This document shows, piece after piece, positions 23,401-36,800 of a DNA stretch of 64,000 nt (its first letter is position 1; each line of letters begins with the position of its first letter). This stretch comes from Papio anubis (lineage: Eukaryota; Chordata; Mammalia; Primates; Cercopithecidae): assembly GCF_008728515.1 (NCBI RefSeq), contig NC_044991.1:38396968-38460967 (forward strand), given 5' to 3'. The notes under the pieces are model-generated. The model saw only the letters and a program-made list of their open reading frames with translations, was not told the origin of the DNA and searched no databases. The position numbers and the translations under genes are program-made.

Positions 23401-26400
23401 CACATTACAGATTTTCTCCCCACTTTTACAATTTGTATAAAATTATATGATAGAACAGAATGCTCGTTAAAATATTTTAATTTTCAGCAAACAATAAATA
23501 ATATTGTAAAACACAAAATATTTACTTATGCTAATTCTTTGTGTCTTATTTCCTGTTTCTTGCTGTGCACATTATTCACAAACATAATGACAAGGCCAAA
23601 CTCAAACCAGGAATAAGCCAACTTTGCTCTGTATTTAATGTGAGCACACAGTTAATTCGGTATATGTTGAATATACACATTGATCAATAGAAATATATGG
23701 CAAAAAGTGTTAGTCTTTACTTCTAGTTTTCTTTACATCAGTGGTTCTCAAATGGAGATGGTTTTGTCCTCCAGGGGATATCTGGCACTGTCTGAAGACA
23801 TTTTTCATTGACATAACTGGAGGGTGGGGATGCAGATGACATCTGGGATGCTGCTAAGCTTCCTACAGGAAGCAGGACAGCCCCTGATTAGAAGATTAGA
23901 AGAATTATTCTGTCTACATCAAGTCTTTAGTGTGTGTGTTGAGAAACTGTGCTTCAGAAAAGCAAAATCCCGTGCAGATTATTATTTGGGGAATTTTTAT
24001 AAATGACTGTGAACTATAGAAAATATGTTTCCTATATGTGAAATATGCTTGCGAACTTAGGAGGTGATGTTCACATGCTATCATTACCAGGCCCAGGAGC
24101 TCATATTTTAACATCTTCACTCAACAATTCCCAAAGTGCACACACATTCCTGTCTACTCAAGCAGTGGTTAATAGAGCCTGTGTTTTCTCTCTGCTGCTT
24201 CTTCATTAAGCAATTTCACTCAGAGGAAAAGTTCGTAATCGTCCTCGGAATTACAATAAGCTTACTGAAGACCTGGGACAATGCAAGGCTCCATCACTAT
24301 CCATGATTCATGGTTACCCCTGCATCTACAGGAAGCAGCAAGGCTAAATCCGAGGGCTGGCTTTCCAAGTTTGTAACTCTTTGGTGAATTTCAATTATAT
24401 TGATTCGGCTTGTAGCAAAGAAGGGCTAGCCAATGAAACGGCTCTAATGAGGCCTCATTATGACTGAATGCTCCGAGTTCCTTTCACATACTATCGGTCA
24501 TTGACACAAACCCTCATTGGCCAAAATGTTGTAATGATACTCGCTGATATTTCCATTGCACTTGGGGCTATGTGTGAGCTGTCTCAGCTGATCCCCACCT
24601 TATGAAAGAAAGGGTGACATCCAGCTAAAGACGCAGAAAACTATAGCGTGCAAGATTGATTAAGGGGACCAAAGTCCCTCAGTTAATTTTCTTCTTCTTG
24701 GAGGGAAGATTTGAACTCAGACTCCAGAGACTGAATTTGTAACCATACTCTGAACTAAATCTTTACTTAAATCGGCCAGGTACAAAAATCTTGTTGCCCT
24801 CATCTGCTTACATTTTAATCCGTTGCATGCGGCTACTTTGCCAGATATCAGAGAATCACTTGTAGTTTTGTAAGGCACTTGGTGAAATCAAGAGACCAAA
24901 GGGAGGAGAAATTGGGAATCAGAAAGCCTGACAGGAGACAGGCCTGTCTCTGGCCCGGGAGGGAAGCGACATGGAGCCTGGGCTTCCAGCGGCCTCACCT
25001 GAGTTGTTCTCCATGACCGTGTAAATGAGCTTGCAGACCCGCAGCAGCAGCATGACCTTCTTTTCTGGTGAATACATCTTCTGCATGGTCATAAACTTGA
25101 CTTTGATTTTCTCTACATCCACAAAATCAGGGGTCGGGGCGAAGACCCCCAGCTCCTGCGGATTCCTCTGCCGCACAAGCTGCAGGTTCTCCTTGAGTTG
25201 CTTCCATGAGCCGTCGGCCATGTGAAAGTCCTTCAGCATGGCCTCCACGTGCCCCTTGAGAGGCTTCAAGATGCACTTGTGCATGGCTTTTTCCAGCACC
25301 ACATCTGCCAAAGAAAGTGTAGCTACTATGACCATTCTCTGAAGAAAGAAGAAATGCAACATCTGCTTTCTTATAATGGACGTCTGCAACTCTATGCATT
25401 CACTGCAGGCACACAAGTTGTACACCTTAACATCCAACCAACAGACAACACCAAGCAGCACCATGACTCACAGGTTAACATTTTTTTTCTGAAAAGCCGG
25501 GAAGACCTAATCTTCCCCAATGATGTATAACTTGCATATAACCAATACAATGAAATATACTTGTTTTAATTACTTTCATGCCCTATCCCTATAAGTACAG
25601 GCAAATATGCTAGAAGACATTCTTTTGACCTAGTCCTTCAACTGGTCATCCAGTTAACAGGAGAGCAAAGATGTTATCTTAAAGGAAGGATTTTCTAATA
25701 ATGAGGGTTCAACATCTCTTAGAATACTTTCTGAGGAGGGCCTGGCGTGGTGGCTCACATCCGTAATCCCAGCAATTTGGGAGGCTGAGGCAGGCAGATC
25801 ATTTGAGGTCAGGAGTTGGAGACCAGCCTGATCGACATGGTGAAACCCCATCTCTACTAAAAATACAAAAAAATTAGCTGGGCGTGGTGGTGCATGCCTA
25901 TAGTCCCAGCTACTGGGGAGGTTGAGGCAGGAGAATTGTTTGAACCCAAGAGGAGGAGGAGCCAAGATTGTGCCACTGCACTCCAACCTGGGCGACAGAG
26001 TGATACTCCATCTAAAAAAAAAAAAAAAGATATTTTCTGAGGAAGCAGATCCACCTAAATATAATATGTGATCTTGGATCAGATTCTGGACTAAAAAATT
26101 CTTCATTTGCTGTAAAGGACATTAGTAGGGCATTGAATACAGCCTGCAGACTAGGTTATAGTGCTAACAAGGCATCAGTGTTAATTTTCTAGGTCTGATA
26201 ATTACACTGTAGTTATTAAACAGGAATAGCCTTGTTTTTAGGAAATATGCATTGAAGTATTTAGGGATAAAGGGATACAATGTCTGCAACTTGAATGGTT
26301 CAGAAAAAATGAGAGAGAGAGTGTGTGCATGTATTTGTGTGCACGTATGTGTACGTGCGTATATGTGTGCCTGTATGTGTGTGTGTGAACAGAGAGAAAG

Positions 26401-29400
26401 AAGAATGAGGCAGATGTGGCAAAGTGCTAACATTTGGGAATCTGAGTGAAGGGTAGATATTTCTTTATGCTATTTTTGCAACTTTCCTGGAAGTCTGAGA
26501 TGATTTCAAAATTAAAAGTTAAAAATGTGTGAAATGTGTTTCTGTTCTGAGTTAGGAAACACCTTTGGGTGTGGGAGGCGTTATTCTTCCCTCCTTCTTT
26601 GAATGGTTGCCCAGTGGAGTAGCTTTCTTGGCTAATACCAAAATGACCAGTACCATAAATCCAGAGATGTGGGCTGAAGACTATTTATATAACAATAACT
26701 CCTCTGCTTTGTCAATAGCAGCTTTTTGATCTCACATGTTTGCACATTCTCATCTAAACCCCCTGGGTTCTACTGCAGCATCTACACATAAAATCATGAC
26801 TCCTTAATTTGATTCCATTTGGGAAGCCAATGGATCCACTTACATATGAGATTAGAAATAGTTAAGTTAGGCCGGGCATGGCGAATCATGCCTGTAATCC
26901 CAGCACTTCGGGAGGCTGGGGTGGGCAGATCACTTGAGGCCAGGGGTTCAAGACCAGCCTGGCCAACATAGCGAAACCCCATCTCTACCAAAAATACAAA
27001 AAATTAGCTTGGTGTGGTGGTGCACGCCTGTAATCCCAACTACTCCGGAGGCTGAGGCATGAGAATCTCTTGAACGCTGGAGGCAAAGGTTACAGTGAGC
27101 CTAGATCCTACCATTGCACTCCAGCTTGAGTGACAGAACGAGACTCTGTCTCAGAAGAAAAAAGAGAAAGAAAAAGAAATAGTTGAGTTGTCTCTCTGGC
27201 CTTTGGAATTCCTGACACTGGATCAGATCATATTGAGTTCAAATGATTACCCATTATTAGAATGGCCAGGGACAAATAGAAATCTAACCCAGAGGTAGAA
27301 ACAATGAAAACAATCCCTCAAGGTTAAAACTGAGGCCAAAAGTTAACGCTGACCCCACAATCATCAGATTCCCCTGCCCAAGTTGTTTTTTTTTTTTTTC
27401 TCCTCCTCCATCTTATCCAGGAGATCTCCTTGTTTAAATACAAAGGTTTATGTAACTATAGAAATCAAGGTTGATGCCAAGGAGGTTATAAAGTAGGAAC
27501 AAAAGCAGAACAACTTATTCACATCTGGCATTAAAACAAATTACTTGGTTTACATTGGTTGCTCAATAAGCTCGTGCAACTTTATAGCATCTTTGACTTT
27601 ACCTTATATCATCTTTATGATAAAAAATTAATAACAGCAATTAATATTTAGTGCTCAGATGGGCCAGGCTCCATCTAAGTGCTTTACTTCACTATCATCC
27701 AATCCTTGCAACAATTTTATTATTTTTGCACAGTACTAATATTATGTCCATTTAACAGATAGAGAAACTGAGGCTCAGAGATGACTAATGGCTTGATAGA
27801 AGCCACACAACCATTTTAAATAACCATTTATACAACTTTTCAAAGTAAATAATCTTTTAATTGTAAAGTTCAAGTCACTTTATAAATACTTGCCAGTTTA
27901 TTCCTCTCATCCAAACATTCTGAAAGCTATATTCATGGTTGTAAGTGACCACTACTTGGTTAAAATAGGGTCACCATGGGAGGACAAAGGCCATGTCAAT
28001 CATTAATTAGAAATGTACATGAATGTCCATAGTAATGTAATTTATAATAGCCCCAAGTTGGAAATAACCCAAAGGCCCATTTGGACAGAAATGAATACAC
28101 TGGATATATTCATTCAATGGAACACTACAATGAAATTCAGACAATTGAATGTATTTATTCAATGAAAAAGCTCACATTACTGCTCCAGAACAACATGGAT
28201 GAATCTCACGGACACGATGCTGTGTGAAAGAACCCAGACACAAGAGTATCTCCTACAGCATTTCATTTCTATGAATTTTCAAAAGCAGGCGAAACTAACC
28301 TGTGGGACAGAAGTCACCATGGCAGTCCCCCCCTTGGGGAGGATCTGGGCTGGGACAGGACACCAGGGATTGGAGATGTTCTGTATCTGGATCTGGGTTG
28401 TGTCTACATGGGTGTGCATGTGTGTAAAATTCTGTTGAGCCGAGCACTTAAGATTTACACACTTTATGGATGTAAGTTAAACCTCAATAAATGTATATGA
28501 ATCAGAGAAACAGAAAACAACTGAAGACCTGGATGAGATTTTCACCTTGAACCCCAAGGGCAACTTTTATCATCAGAGTGAGCCCGGTGACCTCTGGGCC
28601 AGAGTGTTAGTACACATCACCCCCAAAAGGCTCCCAGCTGCACCTGGGGAACGATGACAGCAGAAAGGTCGTTACTAGCAAGTTGGACAGGCTCCCTTGT
28701 GCAACTCATCCTTGCTGCCAGGCAGGGGTGCTGACCTTCGAGAGGAATTCCACCCTTAGGTATAAAAGGGGCTGTGGAAATCTCTTAGGAGGGTTGAAAC
28801 CTAGGACCAACTGCCAAGGGGGTAGCCCATTGTCTGAAAATAAAATGAAAAAGTAATTGCTAGTGGTAGATTTTAGTACATTTTTCTTTAAGATCATAAT
28901 TTAAAAATAAGGAAACTGGTCCCTGCATGTTTTTTCAGAGGTTTACCCCATTCCTCCTCCCCACCCTCCCCAAATCCTTAATAAACATAAAGAGTAGGGG
29001 ACAAGAGCCTAAATGAAAAGAGGGACCCAAGACCCAACTGGCTCTCTCCAGTAGAGAAAGTAAGGTTCTGCTCATAAAGCAAGAAGGAAAAAGGATTTGA
29101 GGAACCCAAGAACAGACGATCTTTCATGTCATGAACCACCTCAGACAAAAGAGGAAAAAGCAAATTGGTCACATTTCTCATAAATCACTACCTCCATTGT
29201 TTTCTGTGATCTCTGTTTGCATTAATCGTTAATTCCTGGAAAACAAAAAAAATCTTTTAAACTCTCAGAACAATGACACTATTCTAGCCACTTTACTTGC
29301 ACTGGATCTTCAAATCCTCAAACAAACCCCATCCAGGGAGGAATACTATGTTTTCATTTCACAGATGAGGAAACCGAAACCCACGGACATCTTTGTCAAG

Positions 29401-29541
29401 CAGCTCTCAAGAGCGGGAGCCAGGACTTGAACCCACAAAGTGTTTCCTGAGTTCTTGGAGTAATGTCAACTGTATTCATCCACAAGCACGCATGCAAAAC
29501 AAACACCTGAAACCGTTACAGATGAATAAGGTGAGTATATG

Positions 29542-29574
<33 letters not shown>

Positions 29575-30826
29575 AGACAGAGTCTCGCTCTGTCGCCCAG
29601 GCTGGAGTGCAGTGGCGCGATCTCGGCTCACTGCAAGCTCCGCCTCCCGGGTTCACGCCATTCTCCTGCCTCAGCCTCCCGAGTAGCTGGGACTACAGGC
29701 GCCCACAACCGCGCCCGGCTAATTTTTTGTATTTTTAGTAGAGACGGGGTTTCACCGTGGTCTCGATCTCCTGACCTTGTGATCCACCCGCCTCGGCCTC
29801 CCAAAGTGCTGGGATTACAGGCGTGAGCCACCGCGCCCGGCCCGAGTATATGCTTTTGAAGCTCATTACTGTCTTTTTGTTGTTGCTGTTGTTGAGATGG
29901 TGGGGGTCTCACTATGTTGCCCAGGTTGGTCTTGAACTCCTGGTCTCAAGGGATCCTCCCACATCAGCCTCCCAAAGCACTGGGATTACAGGCATGAGAC
30001 ACCATTCCTAACCTCACTCATTTCTTTTCTATTTTTCTAATAACAACCAAACAGTAAAAAATCGTTCAAACCACAACATATTGAATTTTAGAAACGAAAT
30101 GTTTCTAAATGACCGAAACTGGAAACAAGTTCTCTGAAAATATTTATCAAGATCATATCAACTGGCCCCAAAATAATTCATAAGAGGAAAGTGGTAGAGA
30201 CCATAGCAATTGCTGGCTTTTCCTTGACTAAATGTCACTTACTGTAATAATTTATAGGAAGTATTCAATGTGTTGGCCTCTAGACAAGAAGTGATTCATT
30301 CATATTACTTCTCCAAGAATTGATTCACTCCTCCATTAAGGATGAGAGACAGAAACCTTGACCCTGTCCTTCATGCTGACCACCTATAGCATGGATTCCA
30401 GAGGCTGGAGACAGACAAAGAAACATCACAACACCAGCAATGCAGTGGCTTTGTTTGTGCACTTTCTGCATTTCCGCTGCTGGCCAGAAGGCAGTGAGAC
30501 TCTGAGAGGCAAAGCTGAAGACTGGAGAAATTGCTTGTGTTAGAAAGAGCCCTGGGAGCCATGAGGAGGCCAAGTCCCTTCCCCTCTCACTGCCACTGTC
30601 TGAACGGCCATCAGAATCCTTGTCCACGGAAGGCAAGACAGAGCCAGCAGTCTGAACCTAACTGAGTTGCTGATTGTTAAAACAATACAAAGTAAAAATC
30701 ACTATTCTCCAGGGAATCTAACCACACCCAGAGTCTAAGCCACGTAATATAATCACATGCTTCATAATGATGTGTTTTGGTCAAAGATGAACCATATATG
30801 CCAGGGTGGTCCCGTAAGATTCGTAT

Positions 30827-30865
<39 letters not shown>

Positions 30866-33800
30866 TGTTTTGAGACAGAGTCTTGCTCTGTCACCCAGGC
30901 TGGAGTGCAGTGGCACAATTTTGGCTCACTGCAACCTCTGTCTCCCAGGTTTAAGTGATTCTCCTGCCTCAGCCTCCTGAGTAGCTGGGATTACAGGTAT
31001 GCACTACCACACCCGGCTGACTTTTGTATTTTTAGTAGAGATAGGGTTTCACCATGGTGGCCAGGCTGGTCTTGAACTCCTGACCTCAGGTGATCCACCT
31101 GCCTCAGCCTCCCGAAGTGCTGGGATTACAGGCATGAGCCACCGCGCCTGGCCCCATAAGATTCTGATACCGTATTTTTACCGTTCCTTTCCTGTGTTTA
31201 GACATATTTCGATATGGAGATACTTAGCATTGTGTCACAGTTGTCTACACTATTCAGTATAGTCACAAACTGTCCAGATTTCTAGCCTAGGAGCAGTAGA
31301 CTGCACCATACAGTCTAGGTGTGTAGTAGACTATGCCACCTAGCTTTGTGTAAGTACTCTATGATGTTCCCACAACAACAATATTCTCTAACAGTGCACT
31401 TCTCAGATGTATCCCTATCATTAAACAACACATGATTGCATTAAAAATGTACAGGTGTGTGATGTCCCCCGCTCTGTGTCCAAGTGTTCTCACTGTTCAA
31501 TTCCCACCTATGAGTGAGAACATGGGGGTTTGGTTTTCTGTCCTTGTGATAGTGTGCTCAGAACGATGGTTTCCAGCTTCATCAGGGCCTGCCGTTGGGT
31601 GGGGGGATGGGGAAGGGATAGCATTAGGAGAAATACCTAATGCAAATGACGAGTTAATGGGTGCAGCAAACCAACACGGCACATGTATACATATGTAAAA
31701 AACCTGCACGTTGTGCACATGTACCCTAGAACTTAAAGTACAATCATAATTTAAAAATTGTACAGGTTACAACCTAAAGTTACTTGACAAAGATATAACA
31801 TGAGGTTAGGGTGGGAGGGAGGTGAGGGTTGAAAAATTACCTATTGGGTTACAATGTTCATTATTCAGGTGATGGGTATACCAGAAGCCCAGACTTCATC
31901 ACTACACTACTTAGAATTCTGCACGTGTACCTCCTAAATACATAAACATATTTAAAATTTAAAAATCCATGAGTTTAGATCATATGACCTCTTAACTTAT
32001 TCTAGTTCTAGCGTTCTGATTTTTTTTTAAAAAGGTAAAGTAGTAGAATAGAAGCTAATGTTTGATAACAAGATATGGGCCTTTTCTTGTAGGGAAGTCA
32101 AATTGTGGACATGTAAACGTTTATAATTGCTAACATTTATTGGGCATTTATTTCAGCACTTTCTAGTCTAATATTATATGTATTACCTCATTAACCCTCA
32201 CTTCAGCCCTACGATGCTGGAATTACTGTCATTCTGTCATTCATTTTACAGATGGCCATGAGGCTTGGAAGTCAGGTGACTTTCCCAGGTGTTGGAGAAG
32301 AAATGCAACCCAGGTTACTTCTAGTCTGACAAGTCAGGAGACGGCACATAGACCTCCCTTGGTACAAAAAGGGCAAAACGGCTTGATGCTTTCTTTTTTT
32401 ATGTGCTAGCATATTCTCCTTTGGCTGTATTATTGGATTAAGGATCAGAACTAACACTGAGTGAAAGCTCAGTATGTCTGTTAAGTACTTTACAGGTATT
32501 TAAACAGTTCTTTGACTAAAATGGGTGCATAATCCCTATTTGTCTTAGTTTGGGTTCTCTCAGAAGCCAATCCTGAGACAAGGATTTGAGTGTGAGTGGT
32601 TAAATTTGGGAAGTGATCCCAGGAAGCACTGACTGGGGAGAGAAGGCAGCCAATATAGTTTGCTTTATTAAGCCAGTTATCACCACTGGCAGGTGGATCT
32701 CAGCCCTGCTGGGGAACTCCAAGAGGCGGCGTTGAACATGCCTTAGAGTTGCTCCCCCTGGAGGAGAGAGAGGCAGCGGGGTTACGGATACACATGCTCC
32801 CTTCAGACCCTGGTTGAGGCTTCTCCTGGAGGTGGATGGGCATCAATTTCCCAGGCTTTCTAGCCCACCCTGGGCCACAGCTCTCGTGAAAGCCTCATGC
32901 AAAATGTCACAGGTGCGGGAAGCTGGACGTCAGACTGGTAAGCAAGTGTCAGTGGGCAGAGCACAATGGCGTCTACAACACCATGTTACATGTGAAGCAA
33001 CTGAGGCACAGAGATATTAAGAAATATGACCAAGCACCCACAAGTCAGCCACAGCAGAGTCAGGGCTTCAGACCTGCCTGAACCCTTCCTCTGAGCCACC
33101 ACTAGCCCCTGACTCTCAGTCAAGAAACTTCTCTATCTTACGTGAGCAGAGCTGGTGGCTGAGGAGGGTGGAAGGCAGGATCTTGAAAATATGACACTGG
33201 GGCCGCCATGACAGCATTTTGCTAATCTTCTATTACAAACTACACAAAAAAACGGCAGGCCACCTGGGGTTGCAGACGCACTCAGGTCAGATGCAGAGTT
33301 TGAATGGGTAGCTTTCTGGTTTCTAACCATCAAAGAAGATGACCTTTCCCAGCCTCAGCTTCCTCATCTGTAAAATGGGGCCATTCACAGTTTCCCAGGG
33401 TGGTTGCTGGGAGGACTGGGAGGCGTCTCCCCCAGGAGCACTTGTATGCATCTGATGCCTCGTAAGCACGCTGCTTTCTTTGTTGTCTCTGCACATAGAG
33501 TCTTTGTATGTCTCTGACATAGAGTCAATTCGTCTTCTCTCTTTGAGGGGAAGCCCTCTGAAAACCACGCCTGGGTTTCTGCAGTCCCTAGTGTCTGCTG
33601 AAGCCCCCAGCACGAGGCCCTCATGCAGCACACACTCCAAAAGTGTGACGTTTAACAGAAAATTCTTCCTTTGGGAGAAGACAAGGAATTATGTCTTTAC
33701 CCTGCAGAATACAGGTGTGTAACTCTAGTGATGAAATCACCGCCCAGGTGTGGGGCAGGCAGGTGTGGGGCACCCCGTCACTCTGCAGGGATGTCCTGTA

Positions 33801-36800
33801 ACCTGGATTGGTTTTAAGTATTGTTGGCCATGCACACTTCGACTCATAAATAATACATAATAAAGGACACTGTATGATTTTAAGGAAGATCCCATTAGCC
33901 CAGCAAGGAAAGGGGCCGAAATAAGGATAACAAGCACTGGGGCTTTGATCCACTTCAGTTTCCGCTCATTTTGGTGGGCTTCAGGAAAAGCCAGTCTACA
34001 AAAGTATGGGCTACTTCTGTGTGATATTTGATGGAGGGACTCCATCGGACTGATTTCAGTGTGTTTTAGTAAAAGGATAGGAAAAATGAAAGCAGGGAAG
34101 AAGAGACCAGTCTCCCTTATGGAAGAATTCCAAATAATTTATGTAGATCCTCCCACCTCTGGGAGGTGGAGCTTAATTCCACTCCATCTCTTGAGTGTGG
34201 GCAGTGCTAAGTGACTTGCTTCCAAAGAACAGAGTATGGAAAGAGGGGAATCTTTAACCTTACAGGGCAGAAACCTGGCATACCCTGCCTTGGCCAGGGG
34301 ATCGGGAGAACAATGTCAGTGATGAGTCATGCAGACAGCAGGACCCTCTGGTGTGATGTGCCTTCACCTCTGAGGTCACCTTTCCGCCACATTAAACCAA
34401 CTGGAAGGCAGCGATAATTCCCCGCCACCAGAAGTATAGACAAGGCCTGCCAAGGGTCCACGTCAGTCATGCTTGCATCTTGGCTTGACCTTGCTACGCT
34501 TTTGGTTTCTTCATCTATAGAAGTGAGGGCAATAAATGGAGCCTCCCAAGGCATTCGGAGGATTAAAGGGGATTCTACACATCAAAGTGCTTTGTAAACC
34601 ATAAAGGGCCGCCCACGAGGAGCGATTACCAGTGCTCTCACTTGGCTCTTTTAAAAACAGGGATGCATTTAATTCGCACGCTTTGACTCCACAGAGGCGG
34701 CGGCTATGACTTCCCCTAGGCCTGGACAATAACTGAGAAGCTCCAGAGTGGATACTGTGTCTGCGAGAAGAGAGTGGGGGCTGTGTCTACACCACTTGTG
34801 CCCTGTTGCGAGACTGAGCTAGTGAGACAAGGCTGTGGGTAGGACCTGAGCACCAGGGAGGGCTGCATCTATGCAGTGCTGGCCTCACAGAGGCGTCCAG
34901 TGGGAACCCTCCTTTTGGCTGGAGTGGAGGGGTGGGAAAACATAGGTGTGCCCTAAAGAGCCTGATGCTGCCACAAACTTCATGCAGCATTTTAGGTGTC
35001 CTTTGGGTGACATTCCTCAATTCCTACACGAATTCCTCTTTTACCCGCTGAGGTTTCCTGCCTGGGAGGTAGAAAGACTCTACGAGTATGGTCAGAAGAT
35101 ACTCTGGAGCAGACATCTTCGTGTGACTTCTTTTGTGATGCCATCCCCCACCCACCTTGTGAGCAAAGTCTTTCTGAATTACTGAGCTAACAGCCCCCTT
35201 GTGCAGGCTGTCATGGAGTCAGGGGCTCCGGGGCAGACAGTCACAACTCCAGGGGTATCAACCTTGTTTTGGTTGATGTAAGATAATTGACCCCATTTTG
35301 TGCCCTAAAGTAAAAATTATTCAACAAAGGATGTCCCACGGGAGAAAAACAGGTGCTTTCTATCGTGGTTTTCTATTTAAATTAATTTTTGGAAATAATA
35401 CAGGTATCCTTTTGCATACCACAATCTTTCTTCTTTTTCTCTGCCTCTTGTTAACTCTACAAGGACATTTGTTCCCTCAGGCGATAGGGTCACGTGTACT
35501 AGATCAGAAGTCAGAAGATTCAAGGTTTTAATCTCTGTTTGGCACTAACATGTCTCCTTGGCTACACCTCTCAGAAGAGCTTTTTTGTTTGTTTGCTTGT
35601 TTGTTTGAGACGGAGTTTCACTCTTGTTGCCCAGGCTGGAGTGCAATGGCGTGATCTCGGCTTATTGCAACCTCCACCTCCCGGGTTCAAGTGATTCTCC
35701 TGCCTCAGCCTCCCGAGTAGCTGGGATTACAGGCATCCACCACCATGCCCAGCTAATTTTTTTGTATTTTTAGTAGAGACTGGCTTTCACCATGTTGGCC
35801 AGGCTGGTCTCAAACTCCTGACCTCAGGTGATCCACCTACCTCGGCCTCCCTAAGTGCTGGGATTACAGGCGTGAGCCACTGCGCCTGGCCCCAGAATAG
35901 CTCTTTATCTTAAAAAATAACCCAGGGCCGGGCGCGGTGGCTCAAGCCTGTAATCCCAGCACTTTGGGAGGCTGAGGCGGGTGGATCACGAGGTCAGGAG
36001 ATCGAGACCATCCTGGCTAACATGGTGAAACCCCGTCTCTACTAAAAATACAAAAAACTAGCCGGGCGTGGTGGCGGGCGCCTGTAGTCCCAGCTACTCG
36101 GAGGCTGAGGCGGGAGAATGGCGTGAACCCGGGAGGTGGAGCTTGCAGTGAGCCGAGATCGCGCCACTGCACTCCAGCCTGGGCGACATAACCCAGATAA
36201 CTCAGGGGCTTGAACCAAACTGTGACCTGAGAAGTTAAAAACAAAACAAGTCACACTAGATATTGAAGCTAGAGCCAGCTTAAATACTCACTTGAAAACA
36301 AAAACAAAAACAAAAAACAGATCTGAACCAGAGTAGTTGCGATTGTTTAACTCCCCGGGAATCATTTCAATTCTGTTTTCTATGTGTGCTATACTCTCTG
36401 GTGTCTTTTCCGTATCATTTCTCTATTAACAAACAAAAAACACTCAGATACGTAAATCGAAGTGATCTTTGAAATATGTGGAAATTGATTTTAAGGATAC
36501 TTTTTCTTCAAATCGTTAAATTGCTCTTTGGAGAAACCATACATTTTGGTTTGTACCACTTAAATAAACACAGTACTGTCTTGTTTTCCACTACTGACTT
36601 TTAGGAATATGAACAGTTGACTCTTTTGTATCACTGCTGATAGTCTGTGGAGAGTATCTGAATGAAATAGAAACTTTAAGATTACTAACATTTTTGGAGT
36701 TGGATGAATTTTGTTTTTCTTGACACAAGCCTTGAAAACAGAGGGATTTCCCAAGACTGACATCAAGTCAGAAATAAACTTCATTTTACCAAAATGAGAA

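Larger units (their letters stand above)
23174..24998 (-). other. RIN2: RIN2 intron 6 (between exons F and G)
   Basis: This intron has no Alu. It carries a diverged hAT-type fragment (23740-23960), a probable MIR (24545-24745) and otherwise unique sequence, including the 16-bp palindrome at 24445-24460. Confidence 0.9.
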
